Positions 13,287-44,600 of a DNA stretch of 64,000 nucleotides are shown one piece after another (the stretch's first letter is position 1; each line of letters starts with the position of its first letter). The stretch comes from Baylisascaris procyonis (Eukaryota; Nematoda; Chromadorea; Rhabditida; Ascarididae), in NCBI GenBank assembly GCA_037389465.1, contig JAZARR010000209.1:1-64000 (forward strand). Reading direction: 5' to 3'. The translations under genes and the position numbers were made by a program. A model generated the notes under the pieces. That model made no database searches. It was not told where the DNA came from and saw only the letters and a list, made by a program, of their open reading frames with translations.

Positions 13287-16200
13287 TTCCATCACCGCCG
13301 CAAAGGGTGTCGTAATGGTCGCTACATATGTATTTTTTATAACTTCTTTCTTGCCTTTTTCGTAAATGTTCTGTTGTAGTATTATAGAAAAAATAATTTT
13401 TTACCTTGAAAGTGAAGTTAAAGGGGATCGGAACTATGGGGATAGAGGATAGTTCCCAAAACTCCGTAATTATGTAAGACAGGTTTCGATGGGGTGGTGG
13501 ACTTCATTACTAGACGACAATATAGAACATCTGGAAGAAGCCAAGCATAAAGCACTACTGGAAGCAGTAGCTATGCACCACCCGTCTGCCATTTGCTTGT
13601 GGCGTGCCACATCGATCCCGAAATACGCCTGCAGATGACAAAATTTTCTAGAAGGGGCATTCTCCATCCTGCCCATAAGATTCTGGATGGTACGACGTGA
13701 GGGGGTGTAGACAATCAGAAAGAAAAAAACAGCATATTCGGGAATTATTAATCGCTGACTTCATGGTTATGGCAATGTTTGTATTTGTTTTACAATTTCT
13801 CAAAACTTTTCTAGGCCCAAATGTGCAAAAAAAGGGGAGAAAAAAGTCCTAAAATAGCCAGCCTTATTGAAAGCAGCCAAAAATTTCAAATTCATAACCC
13901 CTGGGTTTTATTCGAGACTAACGGTAGACGGCGGGAAATGCCGCACGCCTAGTTATTACCAGGTGGGATTTACCTATTTTGCATCCGGGCACTAATATCG
14001 TCGATTCTATCGGTCAGTGGTTCCACTGAAGGGATCAGTAGAAGTAATTACACCAAGGGCACCGATACAAGAAATTATGAACGCATAGATAATATGAAGA
14101 GCTATAATATCATTGAGGAATACTGGTGAATTCGTCAACGTTTAGTTGACGATTCATGTGAAGTAAATGAGTGAAAAAAATATTCCTTTATTTTCTGAAG
14201 TATTTTATAAAAATTTGCATACAATTCGGCACTAATGTTAGTTAATGAGGTATTGCATCCACAGGCGCCATCAAAATTGGGTAATTAAGCCGTAATAATT
14301 TCAAGTTTTATATCTACATAATTTATGAGATTATCATAAGTGAAAGAATTCTGTGCTATTATTCTTATTAAACCGTTTAAGCAGATGTTAATCGTATCAC
14401 AACGATGATAGTTCGAATTTGATTTGTATTAAATTTAAAGTTATATATGCTTATTGTTATTGATGAAATGAACTGCTATTGTAGAAAAGGTACGTAATGT
14501 ACCTGCAGTAGAAACGTGTACCTGTATATGATCTTACTTTTTACTGATTGCAATTCATTCATGCATACGTCGGTCATTTTAAATTTTGTTTGCATCCATT
14601 CGGCAAGGGAATGACGTCAGGAAGGACATTCGTTTTCTACTTAAATTACCTGTATGAGTTAATGGTTTCGGTTATGCTCGTTTTGCTAACGAGCTGAGCA
14701 CGAATCAATAAACTGGGCACATCCAGGTTGCATATTGACTAGTTGAAATATGGGAGAGCAATGAGCCATAGGGCAAGTCTTGGGAAGGTGACAAATTGCA
14801 GCACGCTAAATACTCTCACGATGCAAGCGAATGTCTAGGACATTGTTAGCTTTTTGTAGGGAACATTTTTGATATAGGGCATTTGCGCCATTGCAGTGCT
14901 CTGGCAAAAACTACCTTGCTGCAAATGGTGATGATATAAAAGGCGAACAAGAAAGATAAACATCTATAAAAACGTCCTTTCTGTCGTCATACCTCTTAAC
15001 GACTTCCTCTGACTTGTATGAGAAGTAACACAATGTGGCATATATGGAAATTGTCATACTAATACATCATGTCGGGACAACTGCATGTACGCGATTTATC
15101 AGCAGCGACACTAGGCACGGATGTTTTATGCACTAATGGAGGATTAACTGGAACGAGACGAACGATCGGCTGTATATAAGGTATCAGAAAGCGCAATCGA
15201 CATAATGAACCTTTTCGTTATCATAGGTTTCTTGAACATGGTGTGTATAACAAATAAAATGTGGGAAAGAAATTACATTTTGGGGGAGAGGAAGAAATAA
15301 AGAGGTGTGGTTGGGGTGGGGGTTGCGAATGGTCAACAACAAAATTGGACCCGAAGTGACAGTGGGAATGCTTTTTTGTAACGAGTAGTGCATTTATAAG
15401 AATTGGAAAAACATGTAAATGTACATTTATTTAAGCAGAAATGGCTACTAAATTGTCATGAGGCTACAAATTACTTAAACTCAACCTCACACAAAAAAGG
15501 GAGATCGGTAGACTCTGTTCCACCAGAAGGTATGAAGACATTTTTATTAGCGAGAGTTTAAGTGCAAAGTTGTTGCCAATGCAGCATTAGAACTACAAAG
15601 TAACACCTGTGCCCACGGTGGGCCATGAATCTCCATACTCTACTGGCTAAAGGGTCGTGTATTAACCATTTCGCGGTCATAGGGACACGTTGTTGGCGAG
15701 CCATGGAATACCCTACGTCATGGCAATACCGGGTGTCACGTTTTGGCTACTCCACTGATTCTCGGCTTTCTTATAGCAAGTGGGGTGCATGTTGAGGATG
15801 AAGGGGTCGGGTATTTTTTTTGCAATTCAGGTCACAAAGCAAAATGGTTGAACATCGGTGTAAAAGAACAGTGAAGTAACGTTGAATATTCTTTCTTTCC
15901 ATTGGTTTTCAGTGTAGTTTATTCATTGTTTCTGTTTTATTTCGTAAATACCATTCCGTTCAACCTGCCGAGTGATTCCATCATGCTTTTAAAGCAACAA
16001 CGGTACTGCCCACCCTTATTAATAATTGGAAAGTTTATTTATAGTAAATAATCTTATATTGAGTCTTGTTTTATGCAAAACTGATTCACCACCAAATACC
16101 TTTTAGGGCATCCTTTGAATTGTTGAGGAAAATTGTTCACTTGAGGTTAATTGTGGTTCCGACTTGCATAATCCTTTAACGCTTTGGTTGTATGACGCTG

Positions 16201-17318
16201 TTTATCTTGCATTAGAATCCCTCGTTGTCTCATTTCTAACCTGCACTTTCCCTTCCTATCGCCTCAGGTGCAAATTCGTTGCATTCTCTGATTTCATCCC
16301 TTACCCTAATACCTCAGGCATTTCATCAACACTATATACATATGAATTCGGTGTATTTACATGTTGGTTTTTGTATTGCCTTATCTACCATATGTTTATT
16401 CTTAATGACTCCACTTTGCTAAAATATAGGGCGAAATTTGCATAAATTATAGAATAATGGCAGGAATGACTTCACTATATACCCGAAAGGTAATGTTTGA
16501 GAGTGTTATTTTTCATTTCTCTTTTAGTGAAACCTTTAAAACGTGTTTCATTTCTGTATCGGTGGATCCAGTCGATTTTCCATCGGAATATTAGAGAGTT
16601 GCCGCATTTATATTATTTACCTAATGTTGATATCGCCACTTTTTTCCTTCATTTTTATCATCAGTGATACAAACGTTTCCCGTACTAAAATTTTGTTTCT
16701 GTAAAATACCTCATTAATGTGTTATATTACTTCTGATTTGATTTGTAACAATAACTAAAACGCCATATTGAGATATGATGGAAAGTGGAAAATATGCTAT
16801 GTTCATTCATTTTGAAACACCACATTTGCATAAGTAGTTGCCGTTATGTATTCATATATCGTTACATCGATCCGCCAACTCGTAAATGTCAACTCTTGTG
16901 CAAATTATTTAACACCGAAGGTGTTAAAAAATTTGATTGTCGGATCTGATTGTAAATGATGCATTTAAATACTGAACCCGAGTCTAAATTAGCTTTGTTG
17001 ATGACTTCCAAAATTATAAGAACGGAAACTGCTCGGAGTTATGCATCGTTTTTGATCGATTGATTTAACACTTATTATACTTCACCAATTCTGTAGCTAA
17101 AAGTAACGCCACTACATTGTTCAAGAGGAGTTGACACGCTGGTGTTATGCTAGTTTTTTAAAACCAACTCCGGTTTGGTATATAAACTGTTGTTGATCCC
17201 TCCACGAGGGTCCCGGTTGAATTCGATCCCGCTCCTGATCCCGCTTCCGGTTGCGATCACTGACGGCTACTTATTCAGATCTAATATTGCGTTATGAGTC
17301 AGCATGATGAATTTACGC
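13287..17318. other. Intergenic region upstream of the vezatin-like gene, no recognised gene
   Basis: About 4 kb without a convincing gene. Several non-ATG open frames (for example 16164-16445, T-rich and hydrophobic) look like chance products. Close to the next gene, about 17195-17270, there is a local cluster of GATCCC/GGTTGCGATC-like words that could be promoter sequence or a decayed repeat; I cannot tell which. Confidence 0.45.
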
Positions 17319-17330
17319 TTCGAATTTCAG
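17319..17330 (+). promoter_or_regulatory. Probable spliced-leader trans-splice acceptor of the vezatin-like gene
   Basis: A canonical nematode acceptor, AATTTCAG ending at 17330, lies 21 bp before the ATG at 17352 with no in-frame upstream exon found. This arrangement is typical of SL trans-splicing in nematodes. An ordinary cis intron from an unseen 5' exon is the alternative. Confidence 0.45.
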
Positions 17331-17351
17331 CCGTTTTCAACGCGAAAAGCG

Positions 17352-28184
<10,833 letters not shown>

Positions 28185-28552
28185 TGATGCCAAAGATATT
28201 TTTCTGTAATTGTAATTGTATATTAGTGTGCATACAGGTATATGAATGTAACCGTTCATTTTTAACTGTACTTAGGTTCTAATCGTGAATGCTGATATCG
28301 ATAACTTTCACTACCATTGTGGCTTGTATCTAAGTGTGTTTCGTATGCGCCGATGGGTTGACGAATAGATTGATGACTTTTACAACAGGTGATTTCAGAA
28401 GGTTTAGGCTGGGAGGTGTAGGTTAATTGGGTTCATGGGAATGAAATCGTATCTCGCTAAAAGAAAGAATGAAATGAGAAAACCCCGTTAAGAAATTATT
28501 TAAATGCACCATTAATTAAAAACATGAGATTATTTAAGAACTATGAGTGCAA

Positions 28553-28558
28553 AATAAA
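28553..28558 (+). terminator. Candidate polyadenylation signal AATAAA of the vezatin-like gene
   Basis: AATAAA lies about 370 bp after the TGA at 28182-28184. No perfect hexamer was seen nearer the stop codon, so it is a reasonable but unproven 3' end. Confidence 0.4.
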
Positions 28559-30810
28559 ATATAAAAATGAACAAGAAGATAGTAAAAATAGATCGTATTT
28601 GTAAAGAGGATATCCTAAGAAAAGAACAAAGACCTGAGAGGTGTACACGTTTCGGCCCTTATTCGTTTACGTGTGCACCGGAGTTATGCGCGGGCCAAAA
28701 TAAAAAATAAAAAAAATAGGAAAAGAACAAAGTTTCCAAGCCGCGTTTTTTGGTGACTAGCGTGTTGCCACATCATATTGCGATGGTGTTTTGATGAAGT
28801 GATTTAAGCGAAAGGTGTGCGAATATTTAATAAACATAAAAGCTTTGTGGAAGAAAGAGGTCATTCAAGAAGAAAGCAATGAAATAAACCGATACTGCTT
28901 TCGTGGCTTCAACATTGGTTATGCATGCCAAGCTTCGTCGTCATACCTGTTACGGTTTTTTACTGTTGTGTTATACAACTAAAGCTCTTCACTAATCCAT
29001 ATATTTTCCCAGAACTTAATAGTGATATGTTTCTTCGAGGAAACTCAGATGCAAATTTAGGATCTATACCGTATCTACTCGTTTAAACGCCCTGAAATTC
29101 GTCGTGTTCAAAAATTTCCATGAGTAGTCGAGTAAAAGCTGAAAGAGGGGATCCGAAAAAAGGGAATCTTAGGATTAGGAAAAGCTTGCAAAGAACAGCA
29201 GGTCGCCGATGCACCAACTGAATAAAAACTAAGGAGCATAGCGGAGAATAAAGTATGATTGGCACCCGTATATGAAATATCACGGAATTAAATTTGCATA
29301 CGAGTAGCGAGGTAAGAAGGATATGTGAGTACGGAACTCGATTGTCAAAATGTACCCGGGGGGGGGGGGCTGCATTTGAATCCGATTTTGTGTTGCAATT
29401 GTTGCTTGCTGATCTTGAAATGAAAATTGCTTTTAAAGTCGTTGCCGTTTGATTTGCTACATTAGCGAGATATGCTATAAAGATGGGTCAATGTGCTATA
29501 AAAGTTTCCAAGGTTTTCGAAGCTGTGAGTGATATGACTTGACGAGAGGTGTCTTGCCACCCTCACTACTTCATCCCCATAAATCAGCTTTTCTTCAAGA
29601 ATTTTTTATTTCAAAATATCGTCGAAGAAGGAAATTCCCCTCCCATGATTTTGGCAAAAAAGTGTTCGGTTGTTGTACAACAACCATTCGCTTCAGTAAA
29701 AATTTGAGTGAACAAAAAACGGTGCATGTCGATCAAATTTGGGCGGCATTTTAACGGGATTTTAGAAGTGAATCACGAGTTTCTACCATTAGTTGCTGTT
29801 TGTTGGGTTGTTGAGAGCGGTCGATCCAGGTTTGGTGGTTGGGGTGTGTGGAATTGTTTATTAAGATTGCTTTCAATGAGTTGAATTTTGCAACCGGCTG
29901 ATCAGAGTGGTGATTTGAGATCGCCGAAGATCCATGTCTCCGATGTTTAACAAAACCTGCGATGTGATTTGCCTCACCCTCCGTTCCAAATATTTCATAT
30001 TTTATGGTGGAATACTAATACTAACTTTAAATGTTTAATAAGTAATAGTTTTCTCTAGTAATATGTAAATAGACCATTAAGTAGTAATATTTAATGACGC
30101 CAACACCACTAATTTATGATGCTACTACGGCTTATCTAATATGCTGTGGAGTTTGAATTAATAGTAACATTTTATAAAAGCGGGTACTAGTAATAATAGT
30201 ATTGCCATACAAGTAATATTAGGACCATGAAGTGGTCGACTGTGGTGATTCTTTAATTCAGGTTGATTCGATGATACAAATGTAACGCTGGTGCTAGTAT
30301 TAGAAGTAGTACTATTTGGAAAGACATGCGAATTGGGACTCCATTAAGGATTGCCTTCAGTAATGGCAGTGTACTGCCACCACTGGTACATTACTTACAG
30401 TAGTTAGTATCATAAACTACCATAAACTTACTTGCTGCCATAACTTATTTACCAGTACCATAATTCACTCACATGTATAAATTGGTCTGTGGTGAATATA
30501 TTTACGCCACCACTGAAACGCGATGCTAAGAAGTCAAGCTATTCTTTCTTTCAGTTTTTACAGAATATTTGCGGTAAAGTTTCTGCAAAATAAAAGAATA
30601 TCTTCGCTCTGTACGGGACATTCTTTATGACATTCTTTATTCTAGAGTTTTCTATATTGTCGCAATTCTGTTACGGGATACTTGGTTGGACCTTTGGGGG
30701 TGGGGGAGGGATGTTGACGTTTATTGATTCGTTTTTAGTACTCGTCATCGCCGTCGTTGTTTAAAGGTTATTATTGCGATCGTGCTTTCATAAGATGAAA
30801 TGCTGGCTAT
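28559..30810. other. Intergenic region between vezatin-like gene and helicase gene
   Basis: About 2.2 kb with no recognised gene. Near 28640-28679 there is a 10-bp stem (one mismatch) around a 20-base loop. Between about 30020 and 30500 the sequence is unusually rich in short TAGTAAT / ACCACTA-like words, perhaps a decayed simple repeat. A G10 run sits near 29349-29358. Confidence 0.45.
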
Positions 30811-30830
30811 TTTTTTTTTTTTTTTTTCAG
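30811..30830 (+). promoter_or_regulatory. Probable spliced-leader trans-splice acceptor of the helicase gene
   Basis: A run of 17 T followed by CAG ends at 30830, 65 bp before the helicase ATG at 30896. The exon that begins here contains the start codon, so the acceptor either receives a spliced leader or joins a non-coding 5' exon. Confidence 0.45.
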
Positions 30831-30895
30831 TGGAGGGTCGCACCGTCTTCATATTGTTATCGGTAACAGTTATTCAAAGCAACTTAATTCTCGCC

Positions 30896-39788
<8,893 letters not shown>

Positions 39789-40240
39789 GTAATCAATTTA
39801 TTGATTGTTTAGCCACTTGATCTGCTCCCGCTACTCTTTCTAGAATCTTCTTCAACGAGCTTTTTGTTTGGAGCCTTTCATACTTGGCCTGTGCCGTTGT
39901 TGCGTGACAGTTAAGTGCCTGACATTAGAGGCAGAAATATTTTTTCGGCCTTCTTGATTCGATTTTCGTTGAATCATACGAACTCCTAACTCTTTGTTAT
40001 TCACATAAATTTTCAAACATATAATTGGAGAAAGTGATGACTTCTAATTGTTGCTTTTTTGCGGGGGGGGGGAATAAGGTAGGAGGAGGAGACCTAGAGG
40101 AAGACTAAGAACTGGCCACAGACTCGCCCCACTCCCCCAAATAATCCATCAATTTTAACCGATAAGAGGAAACGAAACACCTTTAAACTTCGCTATAAAT
40201 AATCTATTGGACTTGTCACGCTATTTTCCCTTGATCAGGC
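39789..40240. other. Last unique sequence before the telomere-like repeats
   Basis: About 450 bp that starts with the helicase donor (GTAATC) and contains no further helicase exon on either strand that I can find. A G9 run lies near 40063-40071. The transition into repeat is gradual: Isolated CCTAAG words begin soon after 40240. Confidence 0.6.
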
Positions 40241-40613
40241 AATCAACAAAGCCTAAGCTCAACCCTAAACAATCCTAAGCCCAGGGCCAAGCAAAAGCCC
40301 TAAGTCCTAAGCCTTAAACCTAAGGCTAGGAGTGAGTCTAAGCCTGCGTCCAAGCAAAAAGCCGTAAGCCCTAAGGCTTAAACGTAAGCCCAAGCTTAAG
40401 TCCAAGCAGAGAGACGCGAGCCCTAAGCCCCAAGCCTGGGCCTAAGGCTAAGCCAAACACAAACCTAACCTTACCCTAAGACAAAGCCTAATCTAAGAAT
40501 AAGCCAAAGCCTAACCCTCAGCCTAAGCTTAAGTCCAGGTCTGGAACTAACTTAAGCCTAAGTCTTGAATTAAGCCTAAGCTTAACCTGAGCTTATAATA
40601 GTCTAAGCCCAAG
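40241..40613. repeat. Heavily degenerate TTAGGC-type (CCTAAG on plus) repeat, proximal block
   Basis: Roughly 370 bp dense in CCTAAG, CCCTAAG, CTTAAG and CCAAGC words but with many substitutions and out-of-register spacers. It is clearly related to the main array, in the same strand orientation, and is more decayed than anything to its right. Confidence 0.85.
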
Positions 40614-40915
40614 AAACACTCAAAAACATTACCACTTCCAAATCAAAAATAGCAAATACAAGTATTATAATGAAAAAAAAACATACTAAAAGAATTCTGA
40701 ATTTTACCCCAAAAATTCTATTTCGTAGAGATTATAGTACAATTGTTTCTACATTTTTCTCTTTCGAAGAAAAGGTTTTTATCTTATTTTAAGTTTTACT
40801 TATAAGGATTTAAAATTTGACCATGGTTTTAGGTAGCGTTACAATGATGTTATCTGTTTTAGATTCATTAACTAGGCAATAAGTTTTTACCTTGGCATTT
40901 TGTCGTTTGTAAAAA

Positions 40916-41060
40916 TTTTGTCCCAGAATAATCGGCTAGACATTGTAAACTTGGACTCGTTTCTGATTTAACACTAAAAAACAAGATAAAAAATAAAACC
41001 CTAAACAACATCAATTAGAGTCCAAGTTCACAAAGTCTAGCCGATTATTCTGGAACAAAA
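40916..41060. repeat. Inverted repeat (hairpin) with 19-bp perfect core
   Basis: CCAGAATAATCGGCTAGAC at 40923-40941 has its exact reverse complement at 41035-41053. The similarity extends on both sides to arms of about 44 bp with few mismatches, separated by a 58-bp AT-rich spacer. Weaker similarity seems to continue outward to about 40866 and 41110. Confidence 0.9.
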
Positions 41061-41247
41061 TTTATACGAAATGCCCCAATCTTTATATTTGGTGAATAAA
41101 TCAGATAAGTAGCTGACTAAACAAAAATTAAAAGAGCAGGAGTAAAGTTGTATTTAAAATGCAAGAGTATTGGCAGGTCTTTAAATTATCTTTGGAGGTT
41201 GAGTAGTAATTGAGAGCCCTCATTAACAACTTTTACTATGGGGGCAT

Positions 41248-41418
41248 CTATGATCCCTCCACAAACAACATACTAAAAGTCTTCAAAAACCCATAACCAG
41301 CCTCAGTAATATAAATAGAAAACTTCCCCGTAATAAAAGCAAGAAAATTCCTCAACCAGGCCACCATAGCATAAACAAAAGTAAACTGAATTATACCACA
41401 AGGACGAAAAGAATACAT
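41248..41418 (-). CDS. Small open frame of 56 codons, unknown
   Basis: ATG (complement of 41416-41418) to TAG (complement of 41248-41250). The product starts MYSFRPCGIIQFTFVYAMV and includes WLRNFLAFITGKFSIYITEA; it is aromatic and hydrophobic and its codons end mostly in T or G. It has no motif I recognise. The strong T/G bias of its sense strand differs from the genes to the left. It may be part of a decayed element or chance. Confidence 0.2.
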   Translation of the reverse strand: MYSFRPCGIIQFTFVYAMVAWLRNFLAFITGKFSIYITEAGYGFLKTFSMLFVEGS

Positions 41419-41664
41419 GTGATTCTTGACTTTTCAGAAGTTGCCTTTTTTGCCTGTTTTGGTTCAGTAGTTTCATTTTGGGGGTTTTTTTTGTTTGGGG
41501 TTTGTGTTTGTTATTTTCAGTTCATTGTGTTGAAGAGTTATAAGAATATAATAACTATCTCTTCTACGAATTCTTTTCATCGGATTGTTTTGACCTATTT
41601 TTGTCTATTGTTGATGTGGTTTATTTGTTTTTTATTATCCCGTTTTGATAATTTTTTTGATACC
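41419..41664 (+). other. Hydrophobic open frame abutting the array, unknown
   Basis: An open frame of about 82 codons without an ATG start runs from 41419 and then continues as Pro-Lys dipeptides into the repeat. The unique part is very rich in Phe, Leu, Val and Cys (for example RIVLTYFCLLLMWFICFLL), as expected from T-rich sequence. It resembles a membrane protein fragment in composition only. Homology not recognised. Confidence 0.2.
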
Positions 41665-44600
41665 TCACCTAAACCTAACCCTGAGCCTAAGCCTAAGCCT
41701 AAGCCTGAGCCTTAAGCCCTAAGCCTAAGCCCTAAGCCTAAACCGAAGCACTAAGCCCGACCTAAGCATAAGCCTAGGTTTAGAACTAGGGCTTAACATA
41801 AGCCTAAGTTTACAAGTGAGCCTAAGCTTAAGGCTAGGTCTAAGCCTGAGCCATAAGCCAAAGATAATCATGAGCCCGGGCCTAAGCCCCAGCCATACGC
41901 CTGAGGCTAAGCCTAAGCCTAAGCCTAAGCCTAAGCCTAAGCCTAATCCTAAGCTCCTGATCCTAAGCCTAAGCCTAAGCCTAAGCCTAAGCCTAAGCTT
42001 AAGCCAAGCCTAAGCCTAAGCCTAAGCCTAAGCCTAAGCCCTAAGCCTAAGCCTAAGCCTCAGCCTAAGCCTAAGCTGAAGCCCCTAAGCCTAAGCCTAA
42101 GCCTAAGCCTAAGCCTAGGCCTAAGCCTAAGCCTAAGCCTAAGCCTAAGCCAAGCCTAAGCCTAAGCCTAAGCCCTAAGCCTAAGCCTAGGCCTAAGCCT
42201 AAGCCTAAGCCCTAAGCCAAAGCCTAAGCCTAATCCTAAGCCTAAGCCTAAGCCCAAGCCTAAGCCTAAGCCTAAGCCTAAGCCTAAGCCTAAGTGTAAG
42301 CCTAAGCCTGGGCCTAAGCCTAAGCCTAAGCTTAAGCCTAAGCCTAAGCCTAGGCCTAAGCCTAAGCCTAAGCCTAAGCCTAAGCCCTAAGCCTAAACCT
42401 AAGCCCTAAGCCTAAGCCTAAGCCTAAGCCTAAGCCTAAGCCTAAGCCTAAGCCTAAGCCCTCAGCCTAAGCCTACTCTGAAGCCCCTAAGCCTAAGCCT
42501 AAGCCTAAGCTTAAGCCTAAGCCTAAGCCTAAGCTTAAGCCTAAGCCTAAGCTGAAGCCTAAGCCTTAGCCTAAGCCTAAGGCTGACTCTAAGCCTAAGC
42601 CTAAGCCTAAGCCTAAGCCTAATCCTAAGCCTAAGCCTAAGCCTAGGCCTAAGCCTAAGCCTAAGCCTAAGCCTAAGCCTAAGCCTAAGCCTAAGCCCTA
42701 AGCCTAAGCCTACTCTGAAGCCCCTAAGCCTAAGCCTAAGCCTAAGCTTAAGCCTAAGCCTAAGCCTAAGCTTAAGCCTAAGCCTAAGCTTAAGCCTAAG
42801 CCTTAGCCTAAGCCTAAGGCTGACTCTAAGCCTAAGCCTAAGCCTAAGCCTAAGCCTAATCCTAAGCCTAAGCCTAAGCCTAAGCCTAAGGCTAACCCTT
42901 AGCCTAAGCCTAAGCCTAAGGCTAACCCTAAGCCTAAGCCCTAAGCCTAAGCCTAAGCCTAGGCCTAATCCTAACCCTTAGCCTAAGCCTAAGCCTAAGC
43001 CCTAAACCTAAGCCTAAGCCTAAGGCTAACCCTAAGCCTAAGCCTAAGCCTAAGCCTAAGCCTAAGCCTAAGCCTAAGCCTAAGCCTAAGCCTAAGCCTA
43101 AGCCTAAGCCCTAAGCCTAAGCCTAAGCCTAAGCCTAAGCCTAAGCCTAAGCCTAAGCCTAACCCTAAGCCTAAGCCCCTCAGCCTAAACCCCTAAGCCT
43201 AAGCCTAAGCGTAAGCCTAAGCCTAAGTGTAAGCCTAAGCCTAAGCCTAAGGCGAACCATAACCCTAGGCCTTAACCCAATAATAAGCCTAATCCTAAGC
43301 TCCTGATCCTAAGCCTAAGCCTAAGCCTAAGCCCAAGCCCAAGCCTAAGGCTAAGCCCAAGCCTAAGCCTAAGCCTAAGGCTAATCCCAAGCCTAAGCCT
43401 AAGCCTAAGCCTAAGCCTAAGGCTAACTCCAAGCCTAAGCCTAAGCCTAAGCCTAAGCCTAAGCCTAAGCCTAAGCCAAAGCCTAAGCCTAAGCCTAAGC
43501 GTAAGCCTAAGCCTAAGCCCTAAGCCTAAGCCTAAGCCTAAGCCTAAGCCTAAGCCTAAGCCTAAGCCCTAAGCCTAAGCCTAACCCTAAGCCTAAGTCT
43601 AAGCCTTAGCCTAAGCCTAAGCTTAAGCCTAAGCCTAAGCGTAAGCCTAAGCCCTAAGCCTAAGCCTAAGCCTAAGCCTAACCCTAAGCCTAAGCCTAAG
43701 CCTAACCCTAAGCCTAAGCCTAAGCCTAAGCCTAAGCCTAAGCCTAAGCCTAAGCCTAAGCCTAAGCCTAATCCTAAGCCTAATCCTAAGCCTAAGCCTA
43801 AGCCCTAAGCCTAAGCCTAAGCCTAAGGCTGACCCTTATCCTAAGCCTAAGCCTAAGGCTAACCCTAAGCCTAAGCCTAACCTAAGTGTAAGCGTAAGCG
43901 TAACCCTAAGCCTAAGGCTAAGCCTAAACCTCAGCCTAAGCCTAAGCTTAAGCCTAAGCCTAAGCCTAAGCCTAAGCCTAAGCCTAATCCTAAGCCTAAG
44001 CCTAAGCCTAAGCCTAATCCTAAGCCTAAGCCTAAGCCCTAAGCCTAAGCCTAAGCCTAAGGCTGACCCTTATCCTAAGCCTAAGCCTAAGGCTAACCCT
44101 AAGCCTAAGCCCTAAGCCTAAGCCTAAGCCTAAGCCTAAGCCTAACCCTTAGCCTAAGCCTAAGCCTAAGCCCAATCCTAAGCCTAAGCCTAAGCCTAAA
44201 CCCCTAAGCGTAGGCCTAAGCCTAAGCCTCAACTTAAGCCTAAGTGTAAGCCTAAGCCTAAGCCTAAGCCTAACCTAAGTGTAAGCGTAAGCGTAAGCCT
44301 AAGCCTAAGGCTAAGCCTAAGCCTCAGCCTAAGCCTATGCCTAAGCCTAAGCCTAAGCCTAAACCTAAGCCCTAAGCCTAAGCCTAATCCTAAGCTTAAG
44401 CCTAAGCCTAAACCCCTAAGCGTAGGCCTAAGCCTAAGCCTCAACTTAAGCCTAAGTGTAAGCCTAAGCCTAAGCCTAAGCCCAAGCCTAAGCCTAAGCT
44501 TAAGCCTAAGCCTAAGCCTAAGCCTGGGCCTAAGCCTAAGCCTAAGCCTAAGCCTAAGCCCAAGCCTAGGCCTAAGCCTAAGCCTAAGCCTAAGCCTAAA

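Larger units (their letters stand above)
40614..41663. mobile_element. 1.05-kb AT-rich insert between two telomere-type repeat blocks, element of unknown class
   Basis: No CCTAAG repeats occur here, while both flanks are telomere-type repeat. The segment holds a strong inverted repeat (40916-40959 with 41018-41060), a 56-codon minus-strand frame and an adjacent plus-strand hydrophobic frame. I found no obvious terminal inverted repeats or target-site duplication, which would in any case be hard to see in repeat flanks. It may be a decayed transposon inserted into telomere repeats, a relic of the original unique sequence between two repeat blocks, or a captured organelle fragment. Confidence 0.4.

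Noticed and set aside
16164..16445. 93-codon hydrophobic frame resembling a membrane protein
   Set aside because: It lacks an ATG start (begins with TTG) and its hydrophobicity follows from T-rich sequence; no flanking exon supports it.
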